A stretch of 64,000 bases of DNA. It comes from G963665005 sp963665005. Lineage in GTDB: Bacteria > Bacillota > Clostridia > Christensenellales > SZUA-584. The translations under genes and the position numbers were made by a program. Shown piece by piece: positions 52,050 through 60,309 of the stretch (position 1 is its first letter; each line of letters opens with the position of its first letter). Below the pieces are notes generated by a model. That model made no database searches. It saw nothing but the letters and a program-made list of their open reading frames with translations, and was not told the DNA's origin. The DNA lies in contig CAXXTQ010000001.1 in the NCBI GenBank assembly GCA_963665005.2, positions 2,108,001 through 2,172,000 on the forward strand, given 5' to 3'.

Positions 52050-52076
52050 TAAAGTTTTTTTTTATTATGACGATAA
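52050..52076 (+). promoter_or_regulatory. Near-consensus sigma-28 promoter of flagellin
   Basis: TAAAGTTT (52050-52057), an 11-base spacer and GACGATAA (52069-52076) match the sigma-28 (FliA/SigD) consensus TAAAGTTT-N11-GCCGATAA at 15 of 16 positions. The start site should fall near 52083, giving a leader of about 108 bases. The gene for the matching sigma factor, FliA, lies at 60310. Confidence 0.92.
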
Positions 52077-52150
52077 ACAAAATATAAGGTATTATGCTGT
52101 TGTTTTTTGATCAAGGCGCCAAAAAAACAACGCTGAATATCTTGTAAATA

Positions 52151-52186
52151 TTGCAAGGATGCAAATAAAAATTTCATGGAGGATTA
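52151..52186 (+). promoter_or_regulatory. CsrA-binding sites in the flagellin leader
   Basis: TTGCAAGGATGCAA (52151-52164) forms a five-base stem presenting AGGA in the loop, the classic CsrA site. A second GGA-containing site is the ribosome-binding site itself, GGAGGA, flanked by AATTT and AAATT arms. This double arrangement mirrors the CsrA control of flagellin mRNA in Bacillus. The csrA and fliW genes are at 53728 and 53930. Confidence 0.75.
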
Positions 52187-52190
52187 AATT

Positions 52191-53294
52191 ATGAGAATTA
52201 ACAACAACATTATGGCGTTAAACACGCACCGCCAGTACGCGCTTAACAACGACAAACTGGCATCTTCGACAAAGAAAATGTCTTCCGGTTATGCGATAAA
52301 CACTGCTGGTGACGACGCAGCCGGACTTGCCATTTCAGAGAAAATGCGGGCGCAGATCCGCGGCCTCGATATGGCATCAAAGAACAGTGAAGACGCAATT
52401 TCTCTCGTGCAGACTGCCGAGGGCGCATTGCAGGAAAGCGAATCAATACTACAGCGTATGCGTGAGTTGTCCGTACAGTCAGCCTCGGACACGAACGAAG
52501 ACACAGTCGACCGTGTTGCGCTTCAAGCGGAGTTCTCTCAGCTAATATCCGAGATAAACGACATCGCAGAGGATACTTCCTTCAACAACATGAATCTGCT
52601 TGACGGCACCTTTGGTGCGTCTACTGCTATTGATACAGCTACTTCCACATTAGACGATAAAGCAGGCGTAGCCAATATATCAATATCGGGTACTGCAAGC
52701 GGAACCTACACATTTATCGATGATGGTGCCGACCTAGAGATTTCAGATGGTACAACAACCGTAACCATTACTGGCGGCAGCCCTGTGGATGGCGCGCAAA
52801 CGATTGAGGTTGAAGAGTTCGGCATAACTATCGAACTTAGCAGCGGCTTTGCTAATGGCGCTGATGCTTTAAGCGGAACTGTTGAAGTTGTATCTTCCGG
52901 ATCAGACGCACAGATTCAAACAGGCGCAAATCAAGGCCAAAACATGACCATATCAATTGATGCTATGGATTCAACTACACTTGGCGTTTCAGGATTAAAC
53001 ATTGGAACTGCTTCTAATGCAGAGAGTGCAATTGGCGCAGTAGACACGGCCATCAATACTGTATCAAAACAGCGGGCGGAACTCGGCGCTATACAGAACA
53101 GGCTGGAACATAAGATTAACAATCTTAACACTACATCTGAGAACCTGACAGCTGCTGAAAGCCGTATTCGCGACGTTGATATGGCACAGGAAATGACAAC
53201 TTATACGCAATCGAGCATACTTGTACAGGCTGCGACTTCTATGTTGGCTCAAGCCAATTCAGCTCCTCAAAACGTGCTCTCGTTGCTGCAATAA
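52191..53294 (+). CDS. hag: Flagellin
   Basis: The 367-residue filament protein has the conserved ends. The N-terminal D0/D1 part (about 1-145) has MRINNNIMALNTHRQYALNN and LQRMRELSVQSASDTNEDT, close to the TLR5-recognition consensus. The C-terminal D1/D0 part (about 275-367) has QNRLEHKINNLNTTSENLTAAESRIRDVDMA and ends VLSLLQ. The middle 130 residues form a Gly/Thr/Asp-rich outer domain with no proline-rich or repeated units. GGAGGA precedes the ATG. It is the only clear plus-strand gene in the window, opposite to fliF, and has its own sigma-28 promoter and terminator. Confidence 0.96.
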   Translation: MRINNNIMALNTHRQYALNNDKLASSTKKMSSGYAINTAGDDAAGLAISEKMRAQIRGLDMASKNSEDAISLVQTAEGALQESESILQRMRELSVQSASDTNEDTVDRVALQAEFSQLISEINDIAEDTSFNNMNLLDGTFGASTAIDTATSTLDDKAGVANISISGTASGTYTFIDDGADLEISDGTTTVTITGGSPVDGAQTIEVEEFGITIELSSGFANGADALSGTVEVVSSGSDAQIQTGANQGQNMTISIDAMDSTTLGVSGLNIGTASNAESAIGAVDTAINTVSKQRAELGAIQNRLEHKINNLNTTSENLTAAESRIRDVDMAQEMTTYTQSSILVQAATSMLAQANSAPQNVLSLLQ

Positions 53295-53322
53295 GAAAAT
53301 TACAATCCAAATAATGTTCTTT

Positions 53323-53356
53323 GAGAAAGCCCCGCCATACAGAGCGGGGCTTTCTC
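53323..53356 (+). terminator. Flagellin terminator
   Basis: A perfect 13-base GC-rich stem (arms at 53323-53335 and 53344-53356, GAGAAAGCCCCGC with its complement) lies about 30 bases after the flagellin stop codon. The T-run is short, but the stem is strong. Confidence 0.85.
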
Positions 53357-53436
53357 ATACCTCTTTCCTGATTCAAATAACTTTTCTATATCAATTCAAA
53401 TCCAGGCCCGATACCTGTACAGGAACATTGGTATCG

Positions 53437-53676
53437 TCAGTCGTGTGTCTCTAAGCTTTGCGTATGTGTTCTGCCCCATGCCCAGACTGTGCCGTCATCC
53501 AAAACGGCTATGCTTTCATTTTCGCCGCAGCCGATTGCGGTTATCCCCGATAACACGGAAACGGCCCCGGCTGAACTGCAATTGAGATTAGTTCCGTTGC
53601 CAAGCTGTCCGTAAGTGTTCCAGCCCCATGATGAAACCGTACCGTCGCTTTTAAGACAAGGCTGTGCATTGATCGT
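53437..53676 (-). pseudogene. RCC1-repeat protein remnant
   Basis: The minus strand reads DGTVSSWGWNTYGQLGNGTN, then GITAIGCGENESIAVLDDGT followed by VWAWGRT. These are two consecutive RCC1-type propeller repeats (DGTVxxWG, YGQLGNGT, IxAGxxHSxAL). There is no start codon (a TAA precedes it in frame), and the frame ends after VWAWGRTHTQSLETHD, so only a fragment of about 80 codons remains. RCC1-repeat proteins of Bacillota are secreted surface proteins. It lies between the flagellin terminator and csrA. Confidence 0.75.
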
Positions 53677-53685
53677 TTAATTGCA

Positions 53686-53720
53686 TAAAAAAACCCGCCC
53701 CTATAGGCAGGCTTTCTGTC
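53686..53720 (-). terminator. Terminator downstream of csrA
   Basis: On the minus strand GCCTGCC and GGGCGGGT pair (with G-U pairs) around a short loop and run into seven T. It lies just after the csrA stop and ends the flhF-to-csrA transcript. Confidence 0.75.
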
Positions 53721-53727
53721 ATAATAT

Positions 53728-53958
53728 TTATTTAGCTTGCTTCTTATCTTTTATGCTGTTAAAAGAAACAACAGCAGCGTTTACCGCCGCTAAATTAATG
53801 TCTATAGTTTCTTCTAAAAGCTCTTTTCGAAATATCCGCGTCTCTTTCGGCGCTTGAATGCCTATACGAACTCTGTCGCCGTCAATCGCCAAGATCTCTA
53901 ATATGATGTCTTTGCCCAGCGTTATGCCTTCACCGGCTTTCCGTGACAGAACCAGCAT
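53728..53958 (-). CDS. csrA: Carbon storage regulator CsrA
   Basis: The 76-residue RNA-binding protein has the CsrA core: MLVLSRKAGEGITLGKDIILEILAIDGDRVRIGIQAPKETRIFRKELL. The key arginine is in ETRIFRKEL. It binds GGA hairpins in mRNA and blocks translation; the flagellin leader here has such a site. The start overlaps the fliW end by 29 bases. The tail (about 55-76) is longer than in short CsrA forms. Confidence 0.95.
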   Translation of the reverse strand: MLVLSRKAGEGITLGKDIILEILAIDGDRVRIGIQAPKETRIFRKELLEETIDINLAAVNAAVVSFNSIKDKKQAK

Positions 53959-54415
53959 TCTCTTCGCCTCCTTTTTCCAAACTCTCCATAACGGCTTCGT
54001 AAACGGGATAGCGTATCTCGAGCTCTTTTGCGTCTATTATAATCTGTTTGCCTATGCCCCGCTTTGCATTTATAACAATCGGCGCAGCTAAGTTTACCGT
54101 CATCTTCTTAAAATCGGAAGGTATGACGACTACGTTCATGATAAGCAGATCGTTTTTGCTTTCGACGTACAGTTCGTCAAGCTCGTTTTCCCGTACGTCA
54201 ATATTATAATCTTCCAAGATCTCGAAAGATATAATTACAGGTAAAGCAATAAATTTATTTTCGGTAGACTGAAGCCAGAAAATCGGCTTGGTGCTGCTTA
54301 CCTCTAATATAATAAACTTATGCAAATCTTCAAAGCCCGGAAGCCCTAAAGGAAATTTTATTATTTTACTGTCTTTAGTATCAAAAGTACCAAATCTATC
54401 GGTGTCAATGAGCAT
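53930..54415 (-). CDS. fliW: Flagellar assembly factor FliW
   Basis: The 161-residue protein has FliW landmarks: FPLGLPGFEDLHKFIIL near residue 22, LPVIISFEILEDYNIDV, and NLAAPIVINAKRGIGKQIII near 115. FliW binds either flagellin or CsrA; when flagellin is low, it releases CsrA to repress flagellin translation. It overlaps csrA, and flgL precedes it, as in Bacillus. The last 20 residues are a Gly/Glu-rich tail. Confidence 0.95.
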   Translation of the reverse strand: MLIDTDRFGTFDTKDSKIIKFPLGLPGFEDLHKFIILEVSSTKPIFWLQSTENKFIALPVIISFEILEDYNIDVRENELDELYVESKNDLLIMNVVVIPSDFKKMTVNLAAPIVINAKRGIGKQIIIDAKELEIRYPVYEAVMESLEKGGEENAGSVTESR

Positions 54416-54449
54416 GGTACGCCCTCCTTATTATTTTTTTCATCATACT

Positions 54450-55385
54450 TTAGTTCAGAAAATCAATGAGTGAAAGCTGAACAATATCCGCCCCGATTTT
54501 CAATGCCGCTGTATATACGTTTTCCGCCATTTCATAATTCATAACGGCCTCGGCTAAATCAACGTCCTCAACTTTAGACTGCAATTCTGTGTAGCTTAAA
54601 GTATTATCCTCATATCTGTTCTTTAACAGCTCAAGCCTGTTTGTCATGCCTCCTACTTTCGCTTCAATAGAAAGAACATTGCTTTGGTTATCCAAAAGCT
54701 TGTCTATATAACCGTTCAAAGTCTGCGCATCGGCATCGCTTTTGAGCGAGTTATAGAAATTATCTAAAACCGTATATATGTTGTCATCGCCCATACCAAA
54801 AAGTTTGGTACCCGCAATGGAAATATCCATAGTAGTCTCATACCCTATTTCATAAGTTATTGACATTTCGTCTTCCGCAATCAAATCGGGGTCAAGATCG
54901 TTTGTTAAATCCAAACCGTTGTAAAGTATATTTCCCGAACCATCGGCTTCAAACGGCGCTTTTTTTACATTGTAACCGCTGAAAACATATTTATCGCTCG
55001 ACTGCGAGTTGCCTATATCCACAATCTCGTCTCGAAGCTGAGCAATCAATTCGGCGGCAGCCGCTTTATCTTCTGTGGACACAGTATCGGAAGAAACCTC
55101 AATGGCAATCTCGTATGCCATTTGTATTACTTCATTAAGGCTTGCGGCAGATGTCTCCGTCTGTGTCAGCCACGTTAGCCCGTTATCGATGTTTTTCTTA
55201 TACTGCTCTGTTTTATAAAGCTTAGTTCTGCACTGCATGACCGTGATCAAACCCACAGGGTCATCCGAAAGACGATTTATCTTTTTTTCTTTAGAAATCT
55301 GCGTTTGTATTTCATCCATACTTTTTAAATTGTTATTTAGATTATTTAAATAGTTATTCAGCATCATTTTATTTGTAACACGCAT
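54450..55385 (-). CDS. flgL: Hook-filament junction protein FlgL
   Basis: A 311-residue flagellin-like axial protein. It starts MRVTNKMMLNNYLNNLNNNL and KINRLSDDPVGLITVMQCRTKL, and ends with the C-terminal helix YTAALKIGADIVQLSLIDFLN. It forms the second ring between hook and filament and lies directly after flgK. Confidence 0.95.
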   Translation of the reverse strand: MRVTNKMMLNNYLNNLNNNLKSMDEIQTQISKEKKINRLSDDPVGLITVMQCRTKLYKTEQYKKNIDNGLTWLTQTETSAASLNEVIQMAYEIAIEVSSDTVSTEDKAAAAELIAQLRDEIVDIGNSQSSDKYVFSGYNVKKAPFEADGSGNILYNGLDLTNDLDPDLIAEDEMSITYEIGYETTMDISIAGTKLFGMGDDNIYTVLDNFYNSLKSDADAQTLNGYIDKLLDNQSNVLSIEAKVGGMTNRLELLKNRYEDNTLSYTELQSKVEDVDLAEAVMNYEMAENVYTAALKIGADIVQLSLIDFLN

Positions 55386-55413
55386 AGCATTTCCTCCTTT
55401 ATAAAGATAATCG

Positions 55414-56901
55414 TCATCTTCCTACTATTCCTGTACTCGTAATTAATCTGTCTAGCGCCTCGTCTATGGCTGTAAAAACACGTGAGGCGGCGGCATAGGC
55501 ATGCTGGTAAGATACAAGGTTTATCATCTCTTCGTCAAGCGACACGCCCGAAATGGACTCTTTGCGGTTTTCGAGGTTGCCTACAATGGCTTCCTGGCTG
55601 TCGAGCATTTCCCGGCAGCTTCCGCTCTCTATACCGAGCTCTACCACAAAGCTTGACCAATAATCTTCAAAACTGCCGATTGTCGCAAGTGTCGTGCTTG
55701 AAGCAAGAGCAGCCATAGCTCTTGCCACTTCGTTGTTGCCTTCCTGAGAGTTCGGAGCGCTAAGGTCAATGAGTTCTCCGGACGCCGCTATATTATTTAC
55801 ATTAGCGAGCACCTCGGCCGAAAGCGCAAAATTGCCTGCCGTAATATCGGCATAACCGCCCGCGGGAACTTCAAAGAAATCTACGCCCGTCTGTGACGGC
55901 GTTGCGCCGTACGGCATTGTGTAGCCTGTGTTATGCACAGCGTTGAACTCCTGCGCAAGGCTGCGTGCCAGAGTGTTCATGCTCGATAATATATAAGGAA
56001 TTCCCATATTATCGATTGCGTTTCCGTCGCGAAGATCTTCGTACGCTGCAAGCTCTCCGCCGCTGTACGCAAAATCTGTAGTTGTACCCTCATAATAAAT
56101 CGAATAATATCCCGCCTGCCCCGAAACAGCGCCTGTCTGATCTGCGGCGGTCTCGAGCAGAGTAGTGTCGGTATGGTTGACTAGCTCTACGCCCTGCGAC
56201 GTAATTATAAGTTTCTTGTCCGAATCTTCGGTATATTCTATTTTAACGAGCTTTGAAAGCTCGTCGAGCAATATGTTTCTCTGGTCTCTTAGCTCATTTG
56301 CAGTTTGACCCGCAAGCTCGGAAGAATATATATCCTCGTTATAGCTAGAAATATTCGTCAACAGGCTGTTTATAGAATCTACAGTTATATTCATAGCCTC
56401 GTTGTATGTATTCTGCAGCTCTGTAAGCTGGTTATAACAGTAGTTAAGTGTTTCGGCCATCTGAAGAGCGTTCTGCTGTACATTCGTCCTTATTTCTTCG
56501 CTTGCCGGATTTATCGATAGTTCGCTAAGGCTGTTAAAAAAATCTGCAATTGACGATGCAATGCAGGTATCCGAAGTTTCGTTCAAAATAGTTTCTATAA
56601 ACTCCATTTCGTCAGCGCGCGTGCTGCATTCCCCCAAGGCCGAATATTCTTCTCTTATCTGTTTATCAATATAATCGCTTCTTATCTGTTCAATGAGAAC
56701 AACATTAACGCCGCCTCCGCCTTTGCTTGCTTCAAATATACGCGTACCGTAAGAAGAATCGATAGACGCAGTCTCCAGCTTTTGTCGCGTATAACCGACA
56801 GTATCAACATTGGCTATATTGTTTCCGATAACATTAATTGCACGCTGGCTTACAGATAAACCCGTTCGTGCAATTTCCAACCCATAGAATAAACTTGACA
56901 T
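55414..56901 (-). CDS. flgK: Hook-filament junction protein FlgK (HAP1)
   Basis: The 495-residue protein starts with the axial-protein consensus GLEIARTGLSVSQRAINVIGNNIANVDTVGYTRQK and ends GVSLDEEMINLVSYQHAYAAASRVFTAIDEALDRLI. The middle holds the variable outer domains. It is the first junction protein on the hook. It lies between flgN (its chaperone gene) and flgL. Confidence 0.96.
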   Translation of the reverse strand: MSSLFYGLEIARTGLSVSQRAINVIGNNIANVDTVGYTRQKLETASIDSSYGTRIFEASKGGGGVNVVLIEQIRSDYIDKQIREEYSALGECSTRADEMEFIETILNETSDTCIASSIADFFNSLSELSINPASEEIRTNVQQNALQMAETLNYCYNQLTELQNTYNEAMNITVDSINSLLTNISSYNEDIYSSELAGQTANELRDQRNILLDELSKLVKIEYTEDSDKKLIITSQGVELVNHTDTTLLETAADQTGAVSGQAGYYSIYYEGTTTDFAYSGGELAAYEDLRDGNAIDNMGIPYILSSMNTLARSLAQEFNAVHNTGYTMPYGATPSQTGVDFFEVPAGGYADITAGNFALSAEVLANVNNIAASGELIDLSAPNSQEGNNEVARAMAALASSTTLATIGSFEDYWSSFVVELGIESGSCREMLDSQEAIVGNLENRKESISGVSLDEEMINLVSYQHAYAAASRVFTAIDEALDRLITSTGIVGR

Positions 56902-56907
56902 TTTTTC

Positions 56908-57411
56908 TTACACCGTCCGATCAAGCAGAGAGTAATTGCTCTTTTCATTATCATTTGCCTTTCCCGAATTTGTGTACGTAGTAAGCGCATTTAAATATCC
57001 TGATACAACCTCTATGCAAAAGGAAGAATATTTAAGATGTGTATTTATTAGCGCTTTGTTCAAGGCGTTTAAACGCGACAGCTCAAATATTATTTTTTCG
57101 AGCTTTTCTCTTAAACTTATAAACTCCTGCTTTGTTTCCCCTTGTGCGATATCAATTATCTCCCCGAGCCGCACGCTGCCTTTTTCAGCCTTAAGCTCAT
57201 ACGCTATCTTATTGGTCACGTCATCTCTTTGTCTTTCAAGCGACTTTATTTTTGTTATTACCGCCTGTTCTTTTGTGATAATATCATCCACATCAGAAAA
57301 GTTATTTTTTATAACAGCTTCTTTTTTTTGTTTAGAAAGCAATATCAGCTTTTCATAAGCCGAAATTTCGCGCATAATCAACTCTTTGAGTACACTCAAG
57401 AATGAATTCAC
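56908..57411 (-). CDS. flgN: FlgN-family flagellar export chaperone
   Basis: A 167-residue, mostly helical protein with the FlgN pattern: LIMREISAYEKLILLSKQKKEAVIKNNFSDVDDIITKEQAVITKI at the start and a flexible C-terminal tail. FlgN binds FlgK and FlgL before export. It ends six bases before flgK. Confidence 0.88.
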   Translation of the reverse strand: MNSFLSVLKELIMREISAYEKLILLSKQKKEAVIKNNFSDVDDIITKEQAVITKIKSLERQRDDVTNKIAYELKAEKGSVRLGEIIDIAQGETKQEFISLREKLEKIIFELSRLNALNKALINTHLKYSSFCIEVVSGYLNALTTYTNSGKANDNEKSNYSLLDRTV

Positions 57412-57440
57412 AATAATGCTCCTTATCTAATCAATAAAAT

Positions 57441-57716
57441 TTATTTATCGAGTATTTTTTCTGCTACCTGTTTGCCCGAAACAGAATACGTGTTGTTGTC
57501 CACCTGCTGCTTAACCTGGTTAATATGCTGAATCTGCTGCGGTGTCGTTATTTCCATAGCTTCTTTAGCCGCCTTGAACGCCATAGAAAATGTTTTTGCT
57601 TCGCTTGTAAACTCGGCCTTATCCGTTCCCGAGCACTGGTTGGCTTCCGTCTCCTTTTCCCTTACGTGAATATATTTATTCAGAAGTTCTTTTGGAGGAA
57701 TAGAATTAATTTTCAT
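57441..57716 (-). CDS. flgM: Anti-sigma-28 factor FlgM
   Basis: The 91-residue protein begins MKINSIPPKELLNKY and has a mostly unstructured N-terminal half. Its C-terminal half is helical (IQHINQVKQQVDNNTYSVSGKQVAEKIL), with the conserved YxVxxxxVAxxIL that grips the sigma factor. It holds FliA inactive until it is exported through the finished hook. It lies between the yvyF-like gene and flgN, the usual Bacillus place. Confidence 0.93.
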   Translation of the reverse strand: MKINSIPPKELLNKYIHVREKETEANQCSGTDKAEFTSEAKTFSMAFKAAKEAMEITTPQQIQHINQVKQQVDNNTYSVSGKQVAEKILDK

Positions 57717-57736
57717 ATTACACCTCTATATAAAAT

Positions 57737-58153
57737 TTATTTTTTACGATAATTAAAATGCATCTTTGCGTTTCTTCTTACTGCATCGCTCTGATTGCTT
57801 TGTTTTGACGGCTGCTTCGCCGGCATAACGCTGTTCAATGAATTTTCCAGTTTCAATTTGCACATGCCGCAAAAACGTCCGCTGTGTATTATTTTACCAC
57901 ACTTTTCGCATTTAAGGCCGGTATCTTCACTCTTTACTGTCAGCCTTCCTTCTTTGAGAAAATACAGTATCACTTTCTCTTCTACCTTTGTATCTTTTGC
58001 TATCTGTGAAACATTCGCTTCGGGATAATCATAAATATAGTCCTTTATGAGTATAAAATCTTTGTCTCTCTTTTCTGAACATTCAGAACATAATTCCGAA
58101 TACGTAGAAAGCAACTTTCCGCATTGTTTACACTGCCTTAGATTAGTGCTCAT
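57737..58153 (-). CDS. yvyF: YvyF-type flagellar operon protein with zinc ribbons
   Basis: The 138-residue protein begins with a zinc ribbon (CKQCGKLLSTYSELCSEC) and has a short winged-helix segment (YPEANVSQIAKDTKVEEKVILYFLKEGRL). A second zinc ribbon follows (CEKCGKIIHSGRFCGMC), then a basic tail. This is the layout of the YvyF family encoded upstream of flgM in Bacillus and Clostridium; a regulatory role is presumed. It lies between the rod genes and flgM. Confidence 0.87.
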   Translation of the reverse strand: MSTNLRQCKQCGKLLSTYSELCSECSEKRDKDFILIKDYIYDYPEANVSQIAKDTKVEEKVILYFLKEGRLTVKSEDTGLKCEKCGKIIHSGRFCGMCKLKLENSLNSVMPAKQPSKQSNQSDAVRRNAKMHFNYRKK

Positions 58154-58173
58154 TTATACCCTCCTTATATTTA

Positions 58174-58932
58174 TCATGTCCTTAGATTGTTTGTCGCCGC
58201 TTCCATATCATCCCAAGTCGTGACCGCTCTTGATGCCAGTGACATAGCCATTTGTGCGCGTATCAGATTGGTAAGCTCCTTATTCAAATTGGTGTTTGAA
58301 GATTCAAGGTATCCTTGAGAGACCTTGGCATCCGTCTCTAGCGCATCGCCCGATGCTTTTGTCTGCGCATAACAGCAATCACCCGTTTCCAACAATCCGT
58401 CTTTATTTACAAAAGTAACGATATTCAATTTTGCGAATGTATCGTTATCTCCCACATACAATTCCCCGTTTTCGCTGACAGACAATTCTTCGGTATTATC
58501 CGGCAGTTTGATAAAGTCTAAGTTCGTATCGAGCACATACCGGCCTTGCGCAGTAACAAGATAGTTGCCGTCCTGTTCGTTAGAAACGGCAAAGCTTCCG
58601 CTTTTTGTATAAAGGGGCATGCCGTCATTGCCGCTTACCGTAAAGAAACCGTCTCCGTCAATCATAAAATCAAGATTTATCCCCGTACTAACGGGCGTGC
58701 CCTGAGTGTAATTTCGGTACGCTGACGATACGGCAACTCCCGTACCCTGCTTCAGGTTAGCGATGCTTTTTATATCTGCTGCATTTATCATATTTGTATA
58801 AAGCGTGTCTTTAAAACATACGCTTTGTGATTTATAACCATAAGTACCTACATTGGCAACATTGTTTGCTATCGTATCAATCTTTTGCTGTTGTGCCGCT
58901 ATTCCCTGTAACGCTGAATATAAAGCCTGCAT
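58174..58932 (-). CDS. flgG: Flagellar rod / hook-basal body protein (FlgG/FlhP type)
   Basis: The 252-residue axial protein starts MQALYSALQGIAAQQQKIDTIANNVANVGTYGYK, has the DGDGFFTVSG block near residue 88, and ends GYLESSNTNLNKELTNLIRAQMAMSLASRAVTT. It matches the pair of FlgF/FlgG-like genes (flhO, flhP) of Bacillota. It is the second of the pair and lies three bases after the first. Which of the two forms the distal rod cannot be fixed from sequence alone. Confidence 0.85.
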   Translation of the reverse strand: MQALYSALQGIAAQQQKIDTIANNVANVGTYGYKSQSVCFKDTLYTNMINAADIKSIANLKQGTGVAVSSAYRNYTQGTPVSTGINLDFMIDGDGFFTVSGNDGMPLYTKSGSFAVSNEQDGNYLVTAQGRYVLDTNLDFIKLPDNTEELSVSENGELYVGDNDTFAKLNIVTFVNKDGLLETGDCCYAQTKASGDALETDAKVSQGYLESSNTNLNKELTNLIRAQMAMSLASRAVTTWDDMEAATNNLRT

Positions 58933-58935
58933 AAT

Positions 58936-59700
58936 TTAAACCTTTCCAACTTGGTTCACTGTCTTTTCAAGCGAACTATCTAACATTTTAAGTACACGCT
59001 GGTTTATTTCGTAAGCCCGCGAATACGCCATCATGTCTACCATTTCCTGCGCCATATCAACGTTTGAACTTTCCAAATAACCCTGTTTTACTTTTACCTC
59101 TGCTGCCGCGCGCTCCTGTCCCGCCGAATAGTTTGAATACAGATTATCTGCTTCTTTTCTAAGCCCGGCTAAATCATCAAACGTAACAATCTTGATCTTA
59201 TCTGTTAAAGTCTCGTTTATGTATATATTTCCTTCGGCATCTGCTGTGAAATCATTCTCGCCAACATTTATGCGCCCGTTTTCTCCCATTACATATAATC
59301 CGTCGCTGTTGACAAGATATCCTTCGACGTCTACCGAGAAATTGCCGCTTCTCGTATATCTGTTGCCTTCCGCCGTTTCTATCACGAAAAAACCTTCGTT
59401 TTCCAGAGCTAAATCTTCCATGCGGTCTGTCTGTTCCATATTCCCCTGCTTAAAGCTGGTCACAATTTCTTCTATATGCACTCCTGTGTTTTGCGGCCCT
59501 ATCAAATTAGTTCTAGAGAGAATGTATGGATCGTCGGTCCTTTTTATCAGCATATCTTTAAATGCGCTTGAAATAAGTTTGTCTTTTTTATACCCCGTCG
59601 TATCAATGTTGGTAATATTATTTGTCAAAACATCCATCTTTTCTCTTTGCACCAACATTCCAGTGCCGGCAATATAAAAACTTCTAAGCATTAAAGCCAC
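58936..59700 (-). CDS. flgF: Flagellar rod / hook-basal body protein (FlgF/FlhO type)
   Basis: The 254-residue axial protein starts LRSFYIAGTGMLVQREKMDVLTNNITNIDTTGYKKDK, has the ENEGFFVIET block near residue 85, and ends GYLESSNVDMAQEMVDMMAYSRAYEINQRVLKMLD. It precedes its paralogue and follows the fliA-DUF6115 pair, as in Clostridia where two FlgG-like genes follow fliA. Confidence 0.85.
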   Translation of the reverse strand: MALMLRSFYIAGTGMLVQREKMDVLTNNITNIDTTGYKKDKLISSAFKDMLIKRTDDPYILSRTNLIGPQNTGVHIEEIVTSFKQGNMEQTDRMEDLALENEGFFVIETAEGNRYTRSGNFSVDVEGYLVNSDGLYVMGENGRINVGENDFTADAEGNIYINETLTDKIKIVTFDDLAGLRKEADNLYSNYSAGQERAAAEVKVKQGYLESSNVDMAQEMVDMMAYSRAYEINQRVLKMLDSSLEKTVNQVGKV

Positions 59701-59773
59701 CTCTTATAAATAAAAAATACAGTACTCTACCTTTTATATATCGTGCTAATTCAGCTTTAACTTTAGCAATTTT

Positions 59774-60283
59774 TTAATTTTTTATTTCAATTTTTTTCAT
59801 CTCTTTAAATAAAGACACTTCTCTTCTCGAAATACCGAGTTCTTTTGCAATTTCATCTTCATTGAGGCCATCATCCATAAGCTCAAAAATCATTTCTTTT
59901 GCGATAACTTTCTTTTTATCGCCATCACTTGAATCGCTTTTCTTCTTCGGCTTTTCTTTGGCCTCCTCAGCGCTTTTTATTTCCGTTTTTGCTGTCTGAT
60001 TCTCTTTTTTTGCTTCGTCGAGCAGCGAAACCGCCTCAGCCATTGCTTTATTGATTTGCTCTTTTGATTCTTCTACGTATTCTTCAAAGCTGGTCATCAT
60101 ATCTTCTACGTTCTGATAAAGCTTAAAAATACGCTGTTCTTTTTCGTAATTCCCGTCATCTTTGCTTTTTTTATAAGAGCGCACCATTTTAAAATAGAAC
60201 CATACGCCCGCGCAAACTAGCAGAAATACATAAAACGCAAACACATAACCTGATATCGTCATTTTCTTCACCTCAAAATACAT
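59774..60283 (-). CDS. DUF6115/SwrB-like membrane protein downstream of fliA
   Basis: The 169-residue protein has one N-terminal membrane helix (ISGYVFAFYVFLLVCAGVWFYF), a Lys/Glu-rich coiled coil (about 50-120), and a small HTH-like end (MIFELMDDGLNEDEIAKELGISRREVSLF). This matches the DUF6115 type and holds the place of swrB behind the sigma factor in Bacillus, where SwrB promotes hook-basal body assembly. The functional link is from position. Confidence 0.75.
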   Translation of the reverse strand: MYFEVKKMTISGYVFAFYVFLLVCAGVWFYFKMVRSYKKSKDDGNYEKEQRIFKLYQNVEDMMTSFEEYVEESKEQINKAMAEAVSLLDEAKKENQTAKTEIKSAEEAKEKPKKKSDSSDGDKKKVIAKEMIFELMDDGLNEDEIAKELGISRREVSLFKEMKKIEIKN

Positions 60284-60309
60284 AAAATTATTTCTTAGAT
60301 TAAAACTGA

